Shown: positions 1 through 10,990, numbered from the stretch's first letter. The stretch: 64,000 bases of DNA from Macrosoma leucophasiata (GCA_036365455.1 JAWQUS010000020.1:9397001-9461000); one strand, 5' to 3'. Numbers and translations: made by a program. The notes: generated from the sequence alone by a model not told the origin.

Positions 1-97
1 AAATCGATAATCATTATGAATGATTCTTGGTAACTGTAGGTATGTGTGTAATAATGGATGGAATGGATATTCAATCTATTCTAATTAGTGTAATAGG

Positions 98-170
98 CAA
101 CAGCATCCTGTGATAAAACTACCGCCACTGCGATCGCCAACCCACCAAATTTGCCAAAATCGCCAAGCGT
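98..170 (+). repeat. Dispersed repeat E, fragment 1
   Basis: Contains the motif CCACTGCGATCGCCAACCC next to 'gataaaactaccg'. The same block recurs near 8306-8375 (minus), 23928-23991 (minus) and 26119-26180 (plus), so it is an interspersed repeat and not unique DNA. Its class is not recognised. Confidence 0.6.
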
Positions 171-593
171 AGCAATTATAGCAAATTCCCCCAGACGATA
201 TTTTTTAATGGTAGTAAAATTGGAGATCCCAAGAAAAAAGAGTTGAGATCGAAAAAAAACTTATGATCAATTGAAAATTTACTTCAAAGTTAAATGCAGA
301 TTACCTATATTTAGATAAAGCTAGAATTTTTGCTTTGTTTTATCGATATCAATAAAGACAAAAACACACTGCAGTCTATATTGAATTTTAATAAAATAAC
401 ACACTAAATGTTGGCCATACGGCCAGTAAGTCAGCACCATCTATTAAACAATTTAGTTACATAAAACCTCAATAGATGGCGCTGACTTATTTTAGAACTT
501 TAAAATTAGCTTTATGCAAGTATTAATACATTTTCCCTGCTATAAGTCTATTATTGGTTTGGATAATTGTAGTTTTCACAGGTAACTCGAGTA
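171..593. other. AT-rich stretch with one hairpin
   Basis: No gene is seen. An imperfect inverted repeat lies at 428-445 and 471-488: AAGTCAGCACCATCTATT pairs with AATAGATGGCGCTGACTT with one mismatch, separated by 25 bases. It may be a relic of a very small foldback element. Confidence 0.5.
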
Positions 594-640
594 GGTCGCT
601 TACATACACGCGGGCGGAGCCGCGAGCAACAGCTTGTAAA
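594..640 (-). repeat. GCCCGCGGC-type repeat, head fragment
   Basis: Read on the minus strand it begins 'agctgttgctcgcggctcc' and continues 'gcccgcgtg', matching the head of the fuller copy at 34239-34415. Only the head is present. Confidence 0.6.
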
Positions 641-1616
641 TAATAGTGTAAAACAAGCAACTACAACTAGCGTTGCATTTATGGTAAGGGAGAGTACTAC
701 AGCTTACAGACGAAATGCTAAAAATCCACAATTTTTCATATAGAACAATACCTGAATATTTTATTGCAGCTTATTATATAGATTATTACTGTATAATCAT
801 ATACCTAGTACCTATAGGTATACAAAATAAGGCATACGAATAATTTAATTGGGAATATGTACCCTTTGAAGGCTACATATTTGGGTCATATAAATAAGAT
901 GTCTTTGATAAATATGCCTATACGTACCTAAGTAATAAAATATAAAAATTGATCTACAATAAAATTTAATTTATTTAATCGATTCTCTGAAAACCAGTTT
1001 AAAATCATATCAGTTTTGGTAATACACCCAGTTCTTACAAGGTAATTTAACCAGTTCAAACCTATTAATTTGTGTAATAAAACATCATGGGAGATATCAG
1101 AAAACAGAAATCCTGGTAAAATTATACGCAATAAATTAAAAGTCCGTATACCTAACATGCCTACCTACAATTAACAGACCTCCAACAAACTTCATTCATA
1201 ATCCGCAAAAAGTTTGTATCGCATCAAGGCTTCATTAACGCTGTATTAAAATGGAAATTTACATTAATTCATTCTTATTTCGTTAGTAGACTACTTTTCT
1301 TCAATAATTCAATACAACCTTAATGGCAGAAAAATATTTTAATTCAATGAATATAGCTCACAAGAAATAATACTTCACAAACATAATGATATAAAAACAT
1401 GAGGCACAGTCTGCACCCTGATCCATGTTTAGGAAGATGAAGCCACTAATTTCCGTATTTCGGAAGATTTATCAAAATAAGCACTTGTAAACACTAAGTT
1501 ATAGCTGCCATGTTGGTTGGATAGTAGAAGTTGGGGTTACGACCCTTAGCTCTACGCTCTACTTTAACACTACATTTAACTAACGGTTTTCGCAAGCTTC
1601 ATACATTGTAGAAATT
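641..1616. other. No feature seen
   Basis: AT-rich sequence with frequent stops in all frames. The short minus-strand ORF at 928-1158 has no recognisable motif and is likely chance. Confidence 0.5.
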
Positions 1617-1715
1617 AAAATTGCGGATTTTCTCGCGTATACAACACTCCCAAACTTCTTACACCCGACGTTTCGGTCGCTTTCCAGCTACCGTGGTCAC
1701 GGGCAGACTACACTA
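1617..1715 (+). repeat. Interspersed repeat with CCCGACGTTTCGGTCGC
   Basis: The segment running from 'gcggattttctcgcgta' to 'acccgacgtttcggtcgct' recurs in inverted orientation and diverged form at 20998-21078. It is a repeat fragment of unknown class. Confidence 0.6.
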
Positions 1716-2012
1716 CATTTAACTAATAAGTGATCAACACGAGAGTTAACACTTTAGTAGCCTCGTTCATGTGACTATTGAAATAAACGCGTTAACCAAT
1801 TGTATTAGTCGACGTACCTTCTTGTTTCTACTTTTCGAGTCAGCGGCTCGATACGTTTTAATTTTATAACTTTTAAAACACTCGCATTTACCACGTTTTA
1901 ATTTTGTCAAATTTTGTCCGCCCAATACCTCACTACAACCGTACCAATATGGAAACACTTAATTCTTAGATGTAGAAAGAAAAAGTATTGTCATTACTTT
2001 AAATTTACCTTT

Positions 2013-2626
2013 ACTGGTGGTAGAGCTCCAGTGACGGAGCTCGCGGGCGTAGGCACCACCGCATTACCTAATATACTTGCCGCTAAATGGTAATGTTCAG
2101 CACTATCGTGTTCCGGTCAGTTGGTAATGTACGTAACTTCACGCCTGTAATCCCCGAAGGGGTAGGCAGAGGTAAATGCATGCATTCAATCATACATGCA
2201 AACACCCACGACTCGCCGGTTACGTTTTGGCCCATGTAACAGGTGGCGAACCTGTTGCCATCTCCGGGCACATTACCAAACTCCGGGGTACTGGGAAACT
2301 TCCAGAAAATGGAAAAATCCCAATAGAAGCAGAGATAATGGATTTTAAACCGTTATCTCTGATAGTCCCCGACCCGGGAATCGAACCCAGGACCTCCAGC
2401 GTAATAGTAGTGGCCTGCTACCACTACGCTACTGAGGCAGTTACGGCAGTTGGTAATGTACGGACCTGTAATTTCCGGCACAGAGGCAACACCTTAGGCC
2501 TCAGGAGTGGTAACGCATCTGCACTTTGACCTTGGTCTTTGTGTAAGTGTCTATAGGCTGCAGTCATCACTTAACATCAATATGAACTGCATGCTTGTTT
2601 GCCACTTCCATTACATAAAAAAAAAA
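2013..2626 (+). mobile_element. Family A repeat copy, split by a SINE
   Basis: Begins ACTGGTGGTAGAGCTCC and ends with an A-run after 'cattacat'. The two halves, 2013-2133 and 2447-2626, join into one family A unit of about 300 bp. They are separated by the tRNA-derived SINE at 2134-2446. The 16 bases CAGTTGGTAATGTACG at the insertion point occur on both sides (2118-2133 and 2447-2462), while other family A copies have them once. This is a clean target-site duplication and shows that the A copy is older than the SINE. Confidence 0.85.
2134..2446 (-). mobile_element. tRNA-derived SINE (SINE-1), full-length copy
   Basis: Read on the minus strand, the element starts with a tRNA-like head. It has a pol III box A (TAGCGTAGTGG) and a box B (GGTTCGATTCCCGGG), followed by a body of about 220 bp ending 'attacaggcgtgaagttacg'. 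Two further copies lie at 50499-50780 (minus) and 53227-53543 (plus), and a tail fragment at 31299-31352. The perfect 16-bp target duplication around it supports LINE-machinery insertion. The parent tRNA is not identified with confidence. Confidence 0.9.
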
Positions 2627-2774
2627 CCTTCTACGTTACAACAGTTAATATCATAGTGTTTAATATACGCTACAAATATTTTGTTGGATTCAGTGATTTT
2701 TTTATATTTACTTGCTGAATTTTTCTATCAAGACACGTGCGGTATGTATTGGTTTTCAAATGTTGTATTGCCCT

Positions 2775-2935
2775 AAAATGATCGTCATTATCACGTTACG
2801 TCAATACAGCAATGTACTGCAATAGTTTTGGAATAAAGTGGCTGTGACATACGGGCGGACGGACGGGCAGACAGATACGACAAATCTATAAGTGTTCCGT
2901 TTTTTGACAATGGGCTACAGAACCCTAGAGAAGAC
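2775..2935 (+). repeat. Interspersed repeat ending 'ggttctgtagccc'-like
   Basis: Carries 'cggacggacgggcagacag', then 'gtgttccgttttttgacaa' and 'ctacagaaccctag', an arrangement I recognise as a common insect and lepidopteran repeat. A reversed relative lies at 6842-6990 and a short piece near 59826-59875. The class is uncertain. Confidence 0.5.
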
Positions 2936-3164
2936 GATAAAGTAGCACGTCCTGGCGGACGCCAGGTAATAAGATGTCTGACACTGGCTATTGAAAGCCT
3001 TTATTCAGAAACGAAGGTCATTCACTATCGGACATTCAATTTACCATTGGGATGATTCAGCATAAGTTTGATGTTTAAAATTGAATTTAGTGTTTCATAG
3101 TGTTTTTTTTGTCATAAAACTGGCACCATGTCATGCTATCTGCGCTTCCGCAAGCGTTCTCCGA

Positions 3165-3325
3165 CAGGTGTTTCTCGTTGAGACTGATCGCCAACTGGAC
3201 TTTTCATTTTTGAGAGATTGCCGATAGAACGATTCACCCTTTTGTTTCATCGACAAAATGGTTTGCATTAGTTTGTTTCAGCGACAGGACGTTTCTACTA
3301 TGGATCATTCACCGATGGATGCACA
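3165..3325 (+). repeat. Degenerate array of TTTCANCGACARAACG-like motifs
   Basis: Several loosely spaced copies of a motif near 'tttcatcgacaaaatgg' and 'tttcagcgacaggacg' are visible. A related set in the opposite orientation occupies about 3551-3745 ('catcgtgtcggtgaaa', 'ggttctgtcggtgaag'). It is probably a worn minisatellite-like repeat. The 71-codon minus ORF there is a by-product. Confidence 0.45.
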
Positions 3326-3749
3326 CTGTGTAAATTAATACATAAAAGTGTAGAAACTGCAGTAGACAATATACTACAAGACTGTCAGCATAGAAATTAA
3401 AATGACTTACTTCGACTAACGGTCCCCGTCTTGCCCAACCAACACCGAAAGACGAAAAAGCTTCTAGTTAAAAGACTTATAGGTTTATTTTTTTTTATGC
3501 ACGAAGATGGTACATAAATGCGGACTTAATGACACTAGCCAATGTTTATCATCGTGTCGGTGAAATAACATACAGAATGAAGGTGAGATGGTGTGTCGTC
3601 AAAAGTGCCATGTACTAAAGGTTCTGTCGGTGAAGAGTCCGCAGGTGAAATTCTCTGCTGGGGAAACGGAAATAAATGAATCGTGCTTTCAACGAACAGT
3701 CCAATGGCAAATCGGTCGTAGCAGAACGTTTGCCGGACCATAGTTTGCA

Positions 3750-4940
3750 ACCGAGTAGGTTACAAACCTCGTCAGTTAGACATTTTTATTTAATTAATAA
3801 AATTATCACGTCTGGACAATACAGGTGAAGTATCAGTACTATTGCAGGGCCGCTAGGCAAGGCATGGTGTACTCAAGAAAACATTAAACTGACAAGGACT
3901 TAAGTCTGTCATGTTCAACCAACTTGAATTTCGACAGCAAAACATCGTGAAAATATAAACTGCATTTATTATTTTTGCACCAAATTCGTTCTTAAAATGA
4001 GTACGTTTTATGCCTGAAGTTTAATTTTACCTTTAATGGATTGTTTAATTAGCTTTAAGGTTTTATTAATTTTTAACACGATTTTAAGTCAAGACTGAAA
4101 TGACATCAGTATAAACAATGTCAATCGTGTTATGTCTTAACATAAATCGGCGAACTTTACGATGTTGGCGATCAATAAAGCTCTCCAGTTTCGCCATTTG
4201 ACTAATTTTAATTGCCCACCGGTTTTTACACCCCTCGCTTAATCGACGCTCTATATTTCACGCACACGTTTATCGTTTTAAAACTCACAATAATTTACAA
4301 TACACCGATGTTTCGATGAGCCGTAAATAAACAGAGATTTAATGCAAAGCCACTTTGCGATGTTCGATGCCGGTTTATTTGCTTTGCGGTGGAATTACGC
4401 CAATATAACAATGTTTATTGATTTAATTTTTAGGAACGTTATACTTACATCAGTTGACCTCTTTATAATATTTTTACTTATCCCTCTTGAGAGTGCTACT
4501 TCGATTTAAAGAGAAGGTAGTAAAATTTAATTTAAAAAACCCCTTTTACCGAGTTTACTCTTGTTCCGAGTTGCTCTTATTTACTTTCCACCTATTATGA
4601 TGAGTTATTATTAATTCATAAAACTCAGGTATGAACAGTAATTTTACATTTAAAATTTATAAACATATTGGGTTAATCCAAGGACAATACGGATGGCAAT
4701 CGCCCAGTCGACGAAATTTGATTACAATACATCAAATGTACCCAAGTCTATCTATATTAAGTTATATCGAACCTATTTATGATAATCTTCATTGGTGAAC
4801 CAGTTACCATAGGCTGGTATGTAGCACATAATATGTTTTGATATTAACCATGTGAATTAATTGTGTGTCAAAGTTTTTTCATTAATTATTAATGTTTTTA
4901 TTAACGCATTTTTGGAAAGAGTGCACAAGCAATTTTTATT
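3750..4940. other. No feature seen
   Basis: AT-rich DNA without a convincing ORF, repeat match or hairpin. Confidence 0.5.
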
Positions 4941-4944
4941 CCCT

Positions 4945-5012
4945 ATATAAAGTATAACTGCCAAATTTCATACTCCTCCGTTCGCGCAACTGTTGTAAAA
5001 AAGGGATAAAAA
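4945..5012 (+). repeat. Fragment of a 'gggataaaaag' repeat
   Basis: 'ccaaatttcatactcctcc', 'gttcgcgcaactgttgt' and 'aagggataaaaag' match the general pattern of the GCCCGCGGC-type repeat bodies, compare 8157-8310 minus. It is short and diverged. Confidence 0.4.
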
Positions 5013-5220
5013 GTTTTTCCTTCACTTATTAATATATTATGTGATAGTTACTGGTGGTAGAGTTCCAGTGTTGGAGCTCGCGGGCGTAGGCACCACCGCA
5101 TTACCTAATATACTTGGCGCTAATATACTATGGTAGTGTTCAGCACTATCGTGTTCCGGTCAGGTGGTAATGTACGGCCATGTAATTTCCGGCACAGAGG
5201 CATAACACCTTAGGCCTCAG

Positions 5221-5640
5221 AAGAATAGAATAGAATAGAATAGAAAGAATAGAAAATATTTTTATTTCGAATAGATCTTTACAGATACTTTCAAAACGTC
5301 AATAAATCATAAACTACCTAGAGCGAATAACCATTACATATAGTAAAAGTAAAATCATATATTAATAGTAAATTAAAAATTAAAATTTAAACTATTTGGT
5401 TAAAACATAATAATCATAAAATTTTTCAATTCCTTCAATGATAATAAATGAAGAAAAAGAAAAACTTATTCGTCAAGATCAATGTTATTCACTTAGCAAA
5501 GTTCCAAGTGCAGTCACTACTGAGAAGAACTCCGCTACCCAACAAACTCAGTAAGAGCTCTTTTAAATGAGAGCTTAAATCTAGTACAGATAGATTATCG
5601 TGAAAAATCAAATAATGTCAACGTCCATAGCATAGATGCA
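5221..5640 (-). mobile_element. LINE 3' end with (TATTC)n tail
   Basis: The plus strand begins with repeated AGAAT units (5221-5255). Read on the minus strand this is a 3' tail of TATTC repeats downstream of '...aaaaatattttctattc'. It sits exactly at the breakpoint of the family A copy, as expected for the 3' end of a retrotransposed LINE. 'actgagaagaactccgct' near 5519-5536 is a motif I recall from lepidopteran LINE 3' regions. No reverse transcriptase frame is visible, so the copy is strongly 5'-truncated. Confidence 0.55.
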
Positions 5641-6008
5641 AATAAACTGCTATCTACTAAATGTGATGTAGCCCCTGCAAACCAGAACAGACCAGTCCCC
5701 ACCAACAGCACCCGTTCACGAGTATGACGCATGTGACAGCCATTGCCCTCCTCGACCATTTTAGAGGGAAGTGAGCAACCCGCCACACGACGCCGCCAAA
5801 GGCAAAGACATTTAAGCGTGCATGACTGTTCCGGATATGCATACGGCAAAATAAAAGATGGAATTCATTTTCAGCCAGGGTATTCACATTATTCAACCCT
5901 TAACAATAGTAGATACTAATTACTGAATACACGAAATCACAGTATCATGAAATAACCTGGCAGCGATCGCTATAATCCCAAGACGTATTATCATTAAGAT
6001 AATCACTG

Positions 6009-6060
6009 GTATGTATGTATGTATCTTCACGCCAGGTCCCTAACGGGGTAGGCAAACTGG
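6009..6060 (-). repeat. Repeat D, tail fragment
   Basis: 'gtatgtatgtatcttcacgcc' followed by 'aggtccctaacgggg'. This is the reverse complement of the tail of the copy at 33825-33994, and also matches 57841-57998. Confidence 0.65.
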
Positions 6061-6251
6061 TCTTATAGTAATTACATTTATATAAACGTTCTTTCATTAC
6101 TTTCTTAAATTTATTGATCGATAGACTTTGAAGTAGTAAAGCTTCTGCATTTTGACCTCTGGACTTTGTGTGGGTGTCTATAGGCTGCAGTCATCACTTA
6201 ACATCAATGTGAACTGCACACTTGTTTTCCACTTCCATTACATTAAAAAAA

Positions 6252-6841
6252 CACTCCAAAAAATGAGCTATTGGCGGGCCCGATTTATAATTTATGGGTG
6301 AACACTTGCATACTTTGCTGGTTACTTGTAATTATATTTGTCAAGACGTAGCCTACTTCATTCCGCGATATTATATTCATGAGACTGTTTGTCATACCTG
6401 TATGTACTATAATTTCATATCGATTACCACTCACAATCAATTTGAAAACAATGGTTTTATGAAATAGCAAATAAAACTTTTTGAATATCATGAGTCTGCA
6501 GATTACAAGGCCATACTCCTTGTTATGTTACTTATAAATATTAATATCATATTTGTAATTTATTGCAAAAGCATCGTTGTACCTACTGAATAAAGTGGAT
6601 GAAATAAATGGAAAAAATGTAGTTTAAATACTCGTGATAACGGGTTCTCATCGCACAAATAACATCATAGGATTATTAACGTTTGTAAGAAATATGATTG
6701 TCTATATAGGAATGTCCTCGACATCTTCGATTGAGTTAAGTTTACTTTTTATTCGCATTTTTGTTCCATTATCCAGTTCCATTCATCCATTTAGGGTACC
6801 GTTGTCCAAGAGAGTGCTTTTATAAGACCTGTAGAATAATA
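6252..6841. other. No feature seen
   Basis: AT-rich, with only short unrelated ORFs on both strands. Confidence 0.5.
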
Positions 6842-6990
6842 AGACCACTTCGACGAAATCTTCATTATTAAGGTTCTATAGCCAACATGGAAGTTTCGCC
6901 ATGTCCGTCCGTTTTTTCGCAGCTTAGGTGAGAGACTCTAAGTACTAAAAAGCTGTCATTTGGCATAAATATTAATTAGACATGCCAACA
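6842..6990 (-). repeat. Reversed relative of the 2775-2935 repeat
   Basis: 'aaggttctatagccaacat', 'gccatgtccgtccg' and 'ttttttcgcagctt' read on the minus strand resemble the 'cggacggac...ggttccg...ctacagaaccct' pattern of 2775-2935. Confidence 0.45.
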
Positions 6991-7281
6991 AAGTGTTAAA
7001 CTAAAATCTTGAAAAATATTTATTTTCCTTACACATATCTACCTACTATACAGCGAATACGTTTTTTTTTTTCATTTTACGTTATGTATGTTTGCCTTTT
7101 CCCATCTTTAAAGGTACCATTGAATAGGTTTTTTTTAATTAGTTTGTAAAGAACACTCCGATCGGTTTTAAAAAGGACCCGTTCGTGTAATTTTATTTTT
7201 TAAAGTGCCATATTTTGTTAAAGACAAGTATCTCCACTTTACTGTTCTGTAGTCCTCAATCCCTACCTTGTGTTAGGAGGT

Positions 7282-7321
7282 AAAAATCACGGTTGTGGTA
7301 TGTACCACAACCGTGATTTTT
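7282..7321. repeat. Perfect palindrome, 19-bp arms
   Basis: AAAAATCACGGTTGTGGTA (7282-7300), two bases, then its exact complement TACCACAACCGTGATTTTT (7303-7321). No flanking ORF explains it. Confidence 0.9.
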
Positions 7322-7587
7322 TCACACTAATTCACATAATCAGGCTTTTCAAGTTTACTAATGTGGTGGTACCTACGCCCTTAAGTCTTTACACAGGCAT
7401 TCTACCAAAATGAAACTGTTTTTTATTCTGTAGTCAACCGTTAAACTTGAATGTTTATTAGAGCGAATAAGGTGGTTAACAAAGCGTCTGAAATGTTAAA
7501 TCACCAAATAAAGCGTGGCGAAGACGAAATAAAGTAAAATAAATGACAAACTAGTTCAATTGTTTGATTTAATTTGTGACGTTAAGT

Positions 7588-7891
7588 CATAGAGCAACGC
7601 GGCCCACTAGCCGTCGAAGCGGACCGGAGGGATGTAGCTATAGCGTTTATTACCAATGCAAAACAGTCTGTCATTTGTTGCGGGGGAAATGTGTGTGACA
7701 CACACACACACGACAAAAATCGCCTATTTTTACGAAACTCACACCCTGACTTTAACAAAATAATATACTACATTTAAACTTCTAGGCGACAGGCATAGGC
7801 CCACCTGGGCTTGTACTTTGATAGAGGGGAAAGCCTGCATATGGCTACTCCTCTCCGGTCCGCCTTGGACGGTGGCCCTTGTTGCTCTATG
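7588..7891 (+). mobile_element. hAT-type MITE, copy 1
   Basis: A 304-bp element starting CATAGAGCAACGCGGCCCAC and ending with the inverted sequence, GTGGCCCTTGTTGCTCTATG. The flanking 8-mers CGTTAAGT (7580-7587) and GGTTAAGT (7892-7899) match at 7 of 8 bases. The 8-bp duplication and CA-starting inverted repeat fit the hAT superfamily. A second copy in the same orientation lies at 45327-45617. The interior has no coding capacity. A short CA repeat and 'aaagcctgcatatggctac' are shared by both copies. Confidence 0.88.
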
Positions 7892-8156
7892 GGTTAAGTC
7901 AAAGATATTAGAAAAGTTAAGTAATGGAATAGAGTCTAAATAGTACAGCAATAATACTCTTGAATTTGTTTTATAATATTCTTACTGAAATGTTGATTGC
8001 CATAATTATTTTTGTTAACTCGTGTCTTTTCATTGACGATAGGTCGATAGGATCCTAACTCAGTCACAGTACAAATATGAACAGTATGGAAACTACGTAC
8101 AAAACGTTGAAACCGCGCAATCACACAAACAAGCGCATCGACACTCAAGTAGCGAG

Positions 8157-8310
8157 TGATGCACACTTGGATTAACACATAGGATAGTTTTTATCCCGAA
8201 TAAATGTTTCTGTGGGATGCCATGGGATGATTTGATGAGCTTTCACGGGTTACGCAAAGAAACGACCTACAAGCGGGCGGAGCCGCGGGCAATAGCTAGT
8301 ATGCCAAAAT
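8157..8310 (-). repeat. GCCCGCGGC-type repeat
   Basis: On the minus strand it reads 'tactagctattgcccgcgg', then 'ctccgcccgcttgtagg', 'gtgaaagctcatcaaatc' and 'cgggataaaaactatcc'. This is the same head as 34239-34415 with a different body. The minus ORF spanning 7936-8178 overlaps it and is not a gene. Confidence 0.65.
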
Positions 8311-8375
8311 CGCCACGCCGATTGCTGGTTTGTGATCGCAGTGCAGGCAGTTTTGTTGCATTTGTCATTAAAGTG
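8306..8375 (-). repeat. Dispersed repeat E, fragment 2
   Basis: On the minus strand 'aaaactgcctgcactgcgatc' aligns with 'aaaactaccgccactgcgatc' of fragment 1 at 98-170, and 'gccaaaatcgcca' is also shared. Confidence 0.5.
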
Positions 8376-8379
8376 TGCC

Positions 8380-9291
8380 GGTGCCAGACAAAATGTGAAG
8401 GAGTAGGCAGAAGTAATAATAATCTAGTCACGTCAATAATAATCTACTCTATTCTACTTGCACGTCCCACGAAATCTTAGGTTCAGAAGAATATGCATCA
8501 TATGCTTCAATAATCAGTTATTAACAAAGTGAACTGCTCGTTCAAAAAATTAAAATAATACCTACTTATTTGATACTGCAACCAGATTCCATTTTGATTC
8601 GAGACTTTTATAAATCGTTACTTAAAAGTGATATATTGTTTTGAAAGCAAAGACGTGAGCACGAGGTCTGTTTCTCCCTATCATATTTTATAAACAGATT
8701 GCCGAGGCAGATAATAGATTAGTAGATATTATTGACCGGTGTACACTGACATAGAGGTTTCTTTTTGTTAATAAATCTACAACGGCTTTGGTAAACGAGT
8801 TTTCGAGGTAGTACTGAGCCTTGTTCGTATACAATTGGACTTCTATTATAATAACATAAAGGCCATGTCCAATATTGGCCTTAAAATGCGCAAACCAATA
8901 TTATATTTCACGGAGATAAGTATCAGTTTATATTTTTGCAGTGAGTATAAGTCTGCTGTAAGGTTAACATTCCGTTAAAACTTTTTAAGATTATAGGTAC
9001 ATTACATGAGTATCATTCACATAGGTGTCTTACATAAAAAAGGGAGTGTTAAACATTTATATGTCATGATGGTGACAAATGAACAGTTGAAATAGTTCAC
9101 ATAGATGATAAGTGATGTCTGCAGCGTATAGACATCTATAGAAAAACTGGAGGTCAAGATGTAGAAAGTTGAAGTTGCTCTTGTCACCTCTGAAGTCTAA
9201 GTTACTTTGCCTGTGGGATAATTATTACGGAAGCATACAACACACACATAGGTTTAGATAAAAAAAAACTTACTAAACAGCTTACAAACAC
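8380..9291. other. No feature seen
   Basis: AT-rich, without recognised repeats or ORFs. A weak trace of family A vocabulary ('gtctgcagcgtatagacatc', 9118-9137) may be a very old fragment. Confidence 0.45.
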
Positions 9292-9294
9292 TTA

Positions 9295-9440
9295 CCCCCT
9301 TATTCATAAACGTACATTAGATACGTTTTAGCTATAGAATGCTTTGTTTTTGTCAGTTGCATTGTCAAATGTGCAGGAAAGAAAAAGACAAAGGAGAGAT
9401 TAGCAACACTTTAGCTAAAATACGTTTATGAATAAGGGGG
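9295..9440. mobile_element. 146-bp MITE with perfect 20-bp TIRs and TTA flanks
   Basis: CCCCCTTATTCATAAACGTA (9295-9314) and its exact complement (9421-9440) bound the element. TTA flanks both sides (9292-9294 and 9441-9443). A 3-bp TWA target duplication is typical of the PIF/Harbinger superfamily. There is no coding capacity. The core TTATTCATAA also occurs in the ends of the larger elements at 28392-29112 and 54202-54947. Confidence 0.88.
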
Positions 9441-9699
9441 TTAGATTTGTGTCCTATTGCATAAATATTTTTTTTGGTATTCATCAAATTAACAGGTTGC
9501 ATCCCTGAGGCTTTTATTACATTGCCTCAATGACAAATATTACGGGGCCATACAATGTCCATCTATCTGGTATCCTGATAGTGACAAAGAATGCGGGCGT
9601 GCCGTGCCTTACAGCGTGCTCCCTCGAGATCTGATACTGGAAACATACCTCAGTAAAAATATCTTATTAGAATGGACACTTCGACGTACCGCCCGATTT

Positions 9700-9880
9700 C
9701 CCCGCCTCACCCAATCTCCTCCCCTCTTATTGGCGACGGTTGGTATTTTCTACGTGCTACGCACACGAGTGCACGTGTGCAAATACACGTCACTGATTGA
9801 TGTCTGTGTTATTACACAGACATCAATCAGTGACGACCAATCAGTGAGACCAATGACCAAATCAAGCGTTTGTATGGAAT
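9700..9880 (+). repeat. Repeat C, copy 1, with internal palindrome
   Basis: 'cctcccctcttattggcgac', 'ttggtattttctacgtgct', 'gcacgtgtgcaaatacacg' and 'attgatgtctgtgt' recur reversed at 57030-57178. This copy has gained a perfect inverted repeat: 22 bases at 9788-9809 (starting CGTCACTGATTGATG) pair with 9814-9835 across a TATT loop. The other copy lacks the second arm. Confidence 0.7.
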
Positions 9881-9949
9881 TTTGGCGTAGTATCCGCGGT
9901 ATGGTATGTTAATGCTAGTACACTATATATATATTATAACAACATTTTT

Positions 9950-10212
9950 ACTGGTAGAGTTCCAGTGACGGAGCTCGCGGGCGTAGTAACCACCGCATTA
10001 CCCAATCTACTTGCCGCTAAATGGTAGTGTTCAGCACTTTCGTGTTGCCGGTAATTTCCGGCACATAGGCATAACACCTTAGGCATCAGGAGTGGCAACG
10101 CATTTACACTGAAATCTCGGGTTTCATGTAGATGTTTATAAGCTACAGTACACCTATCACTTACAATCAATGTAAATTGTATGCTCGTTTGCCACTTCAT
10201 GACATAAAAAAA
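9950..10212 (+). mobile_element. Family A copy
   Basis: Runs from 'actggtagagttccagtgac' to an A-run after 'ttcatgacat'. It has lost about 20 bp around 'gttgccggtaatttccgg' compared with other copies. The minus ORF at 9934-10215 is the antisense of this repeat. Confidence 0.8.
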
Positions 10213-10689
10213 CATGATTTGACAAGGTTAATACCACCAAATTTTTTAGCAGAAAATTGCATTTATTTCTTTTGTATTTTTAAACATAAAAACCCAACCG
10301 CTCCCAACATTATTAATATCTTATGACAAAACATAGAATGTTTTATAGGATTCCATAATATATTACCACGTTTTATCTACTAGTTGTATAGTACCACGGA
10401 ACAGTGATATAGGAATAGAGTTGCTGGTGATAATGATTGAAATATGATATTTCTCTGGCCTCCATAGTGGTTTGCTTATCTGAACCATCATTTATCATTG
10501 ATTTATCGCGAGATCGACGCTTCTGGGTGTCGGCTGACGCAGTCAAGCTCTTGACGAATAAATTGAAATATTTCATATAATGCCTAGTCATGCTTAAGTG
10601 ATTGGTATTGAATTCTAAAGTATTTACGTATTTGGTTATAGCTTGGTATTTGAATATTGGATTGATAATGTGGGTCTATATGATGTTGA
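10213..10689. other. No feature seen
   Basis: A 72-codon minus ORF (10373-10591) has charged, protein-like composition, but no splice context, start context or family match is apparent. Confidence 0.4.
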
Positions 10690-10846
10690 TAAAGCTCCAG
10701 TTACAGAACTTGAGAACATAGGGACTATAGCGTGAATTCAGCTACCTGCCACAAACCAATGTTAAGTGTTGCCGTATTTCGTTTGAGTAGTTATTTATAG
10801 TTTCTAACTTCGGGTATACGCACAAAACACCTTAGACCTCGGGAGA
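10690..10846 (+). repeat. Diverged family A copy
   Basis: 'agctccagttacagaactt' and 'acaccttagacctcggga' keep the order of the family A consensus, but the middle is degraded. Confidence 0.5.
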
Positions 10847-10849
10847 CGT

Positions 10850-10990
10850 GTCGCTTGTCTATTTAAACCTTTCGTCTGGCCGTCCGCGGTTTATCGCAAA
10901 AACTATTGGTACTAGAGACTTGAAATTTGGCACAAGTATAAAAAAAATATTTAAGGTATCATACTTATCGCTGTCAGAAAAAAATGTTGA
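10850..10990 (+). repeat. Interspersed repeat fragment
   Basis: 'gtctggccgtccgcggttta' followed by 'gacttgaaatttggcaca' is the kind of block I recall as recurrent in lepidopteran DNA ('...gagacttgaaatttggcac...'). There is only one copy in this window, so this is by recognition only. Confidence 0.35.

Larger units (their letters stand above)
5050..6251 (+). mobile_element. Family A copy split by a LINE 3' end
   Basis: The first part at 5050-5220 ends '...ccttaggcctcag'. The second part at 6142-6251 resumes 'cttctgcattttgacctct' and ends in an A-run. About 13 bases of the consensus at the junction are missing. The intervening 0.9 kb holds a minus-strand LINE tail starting at 5221 and a repeat D fragment at 6009-6060, so more than one event is likely. 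Confidence 0.7.

Noticed and set aside
2176..2529. 117-codon ORF
   Set aside because: It crosses the SINE-1/family A junction and is an antisense reading of the SINE.
5595..5896. Two overlapping minus ORFs (84 and 79 codons)
   Set aside because: They lie in the insertion that splits the family A copy at 5050-6251. No domain was recognised.
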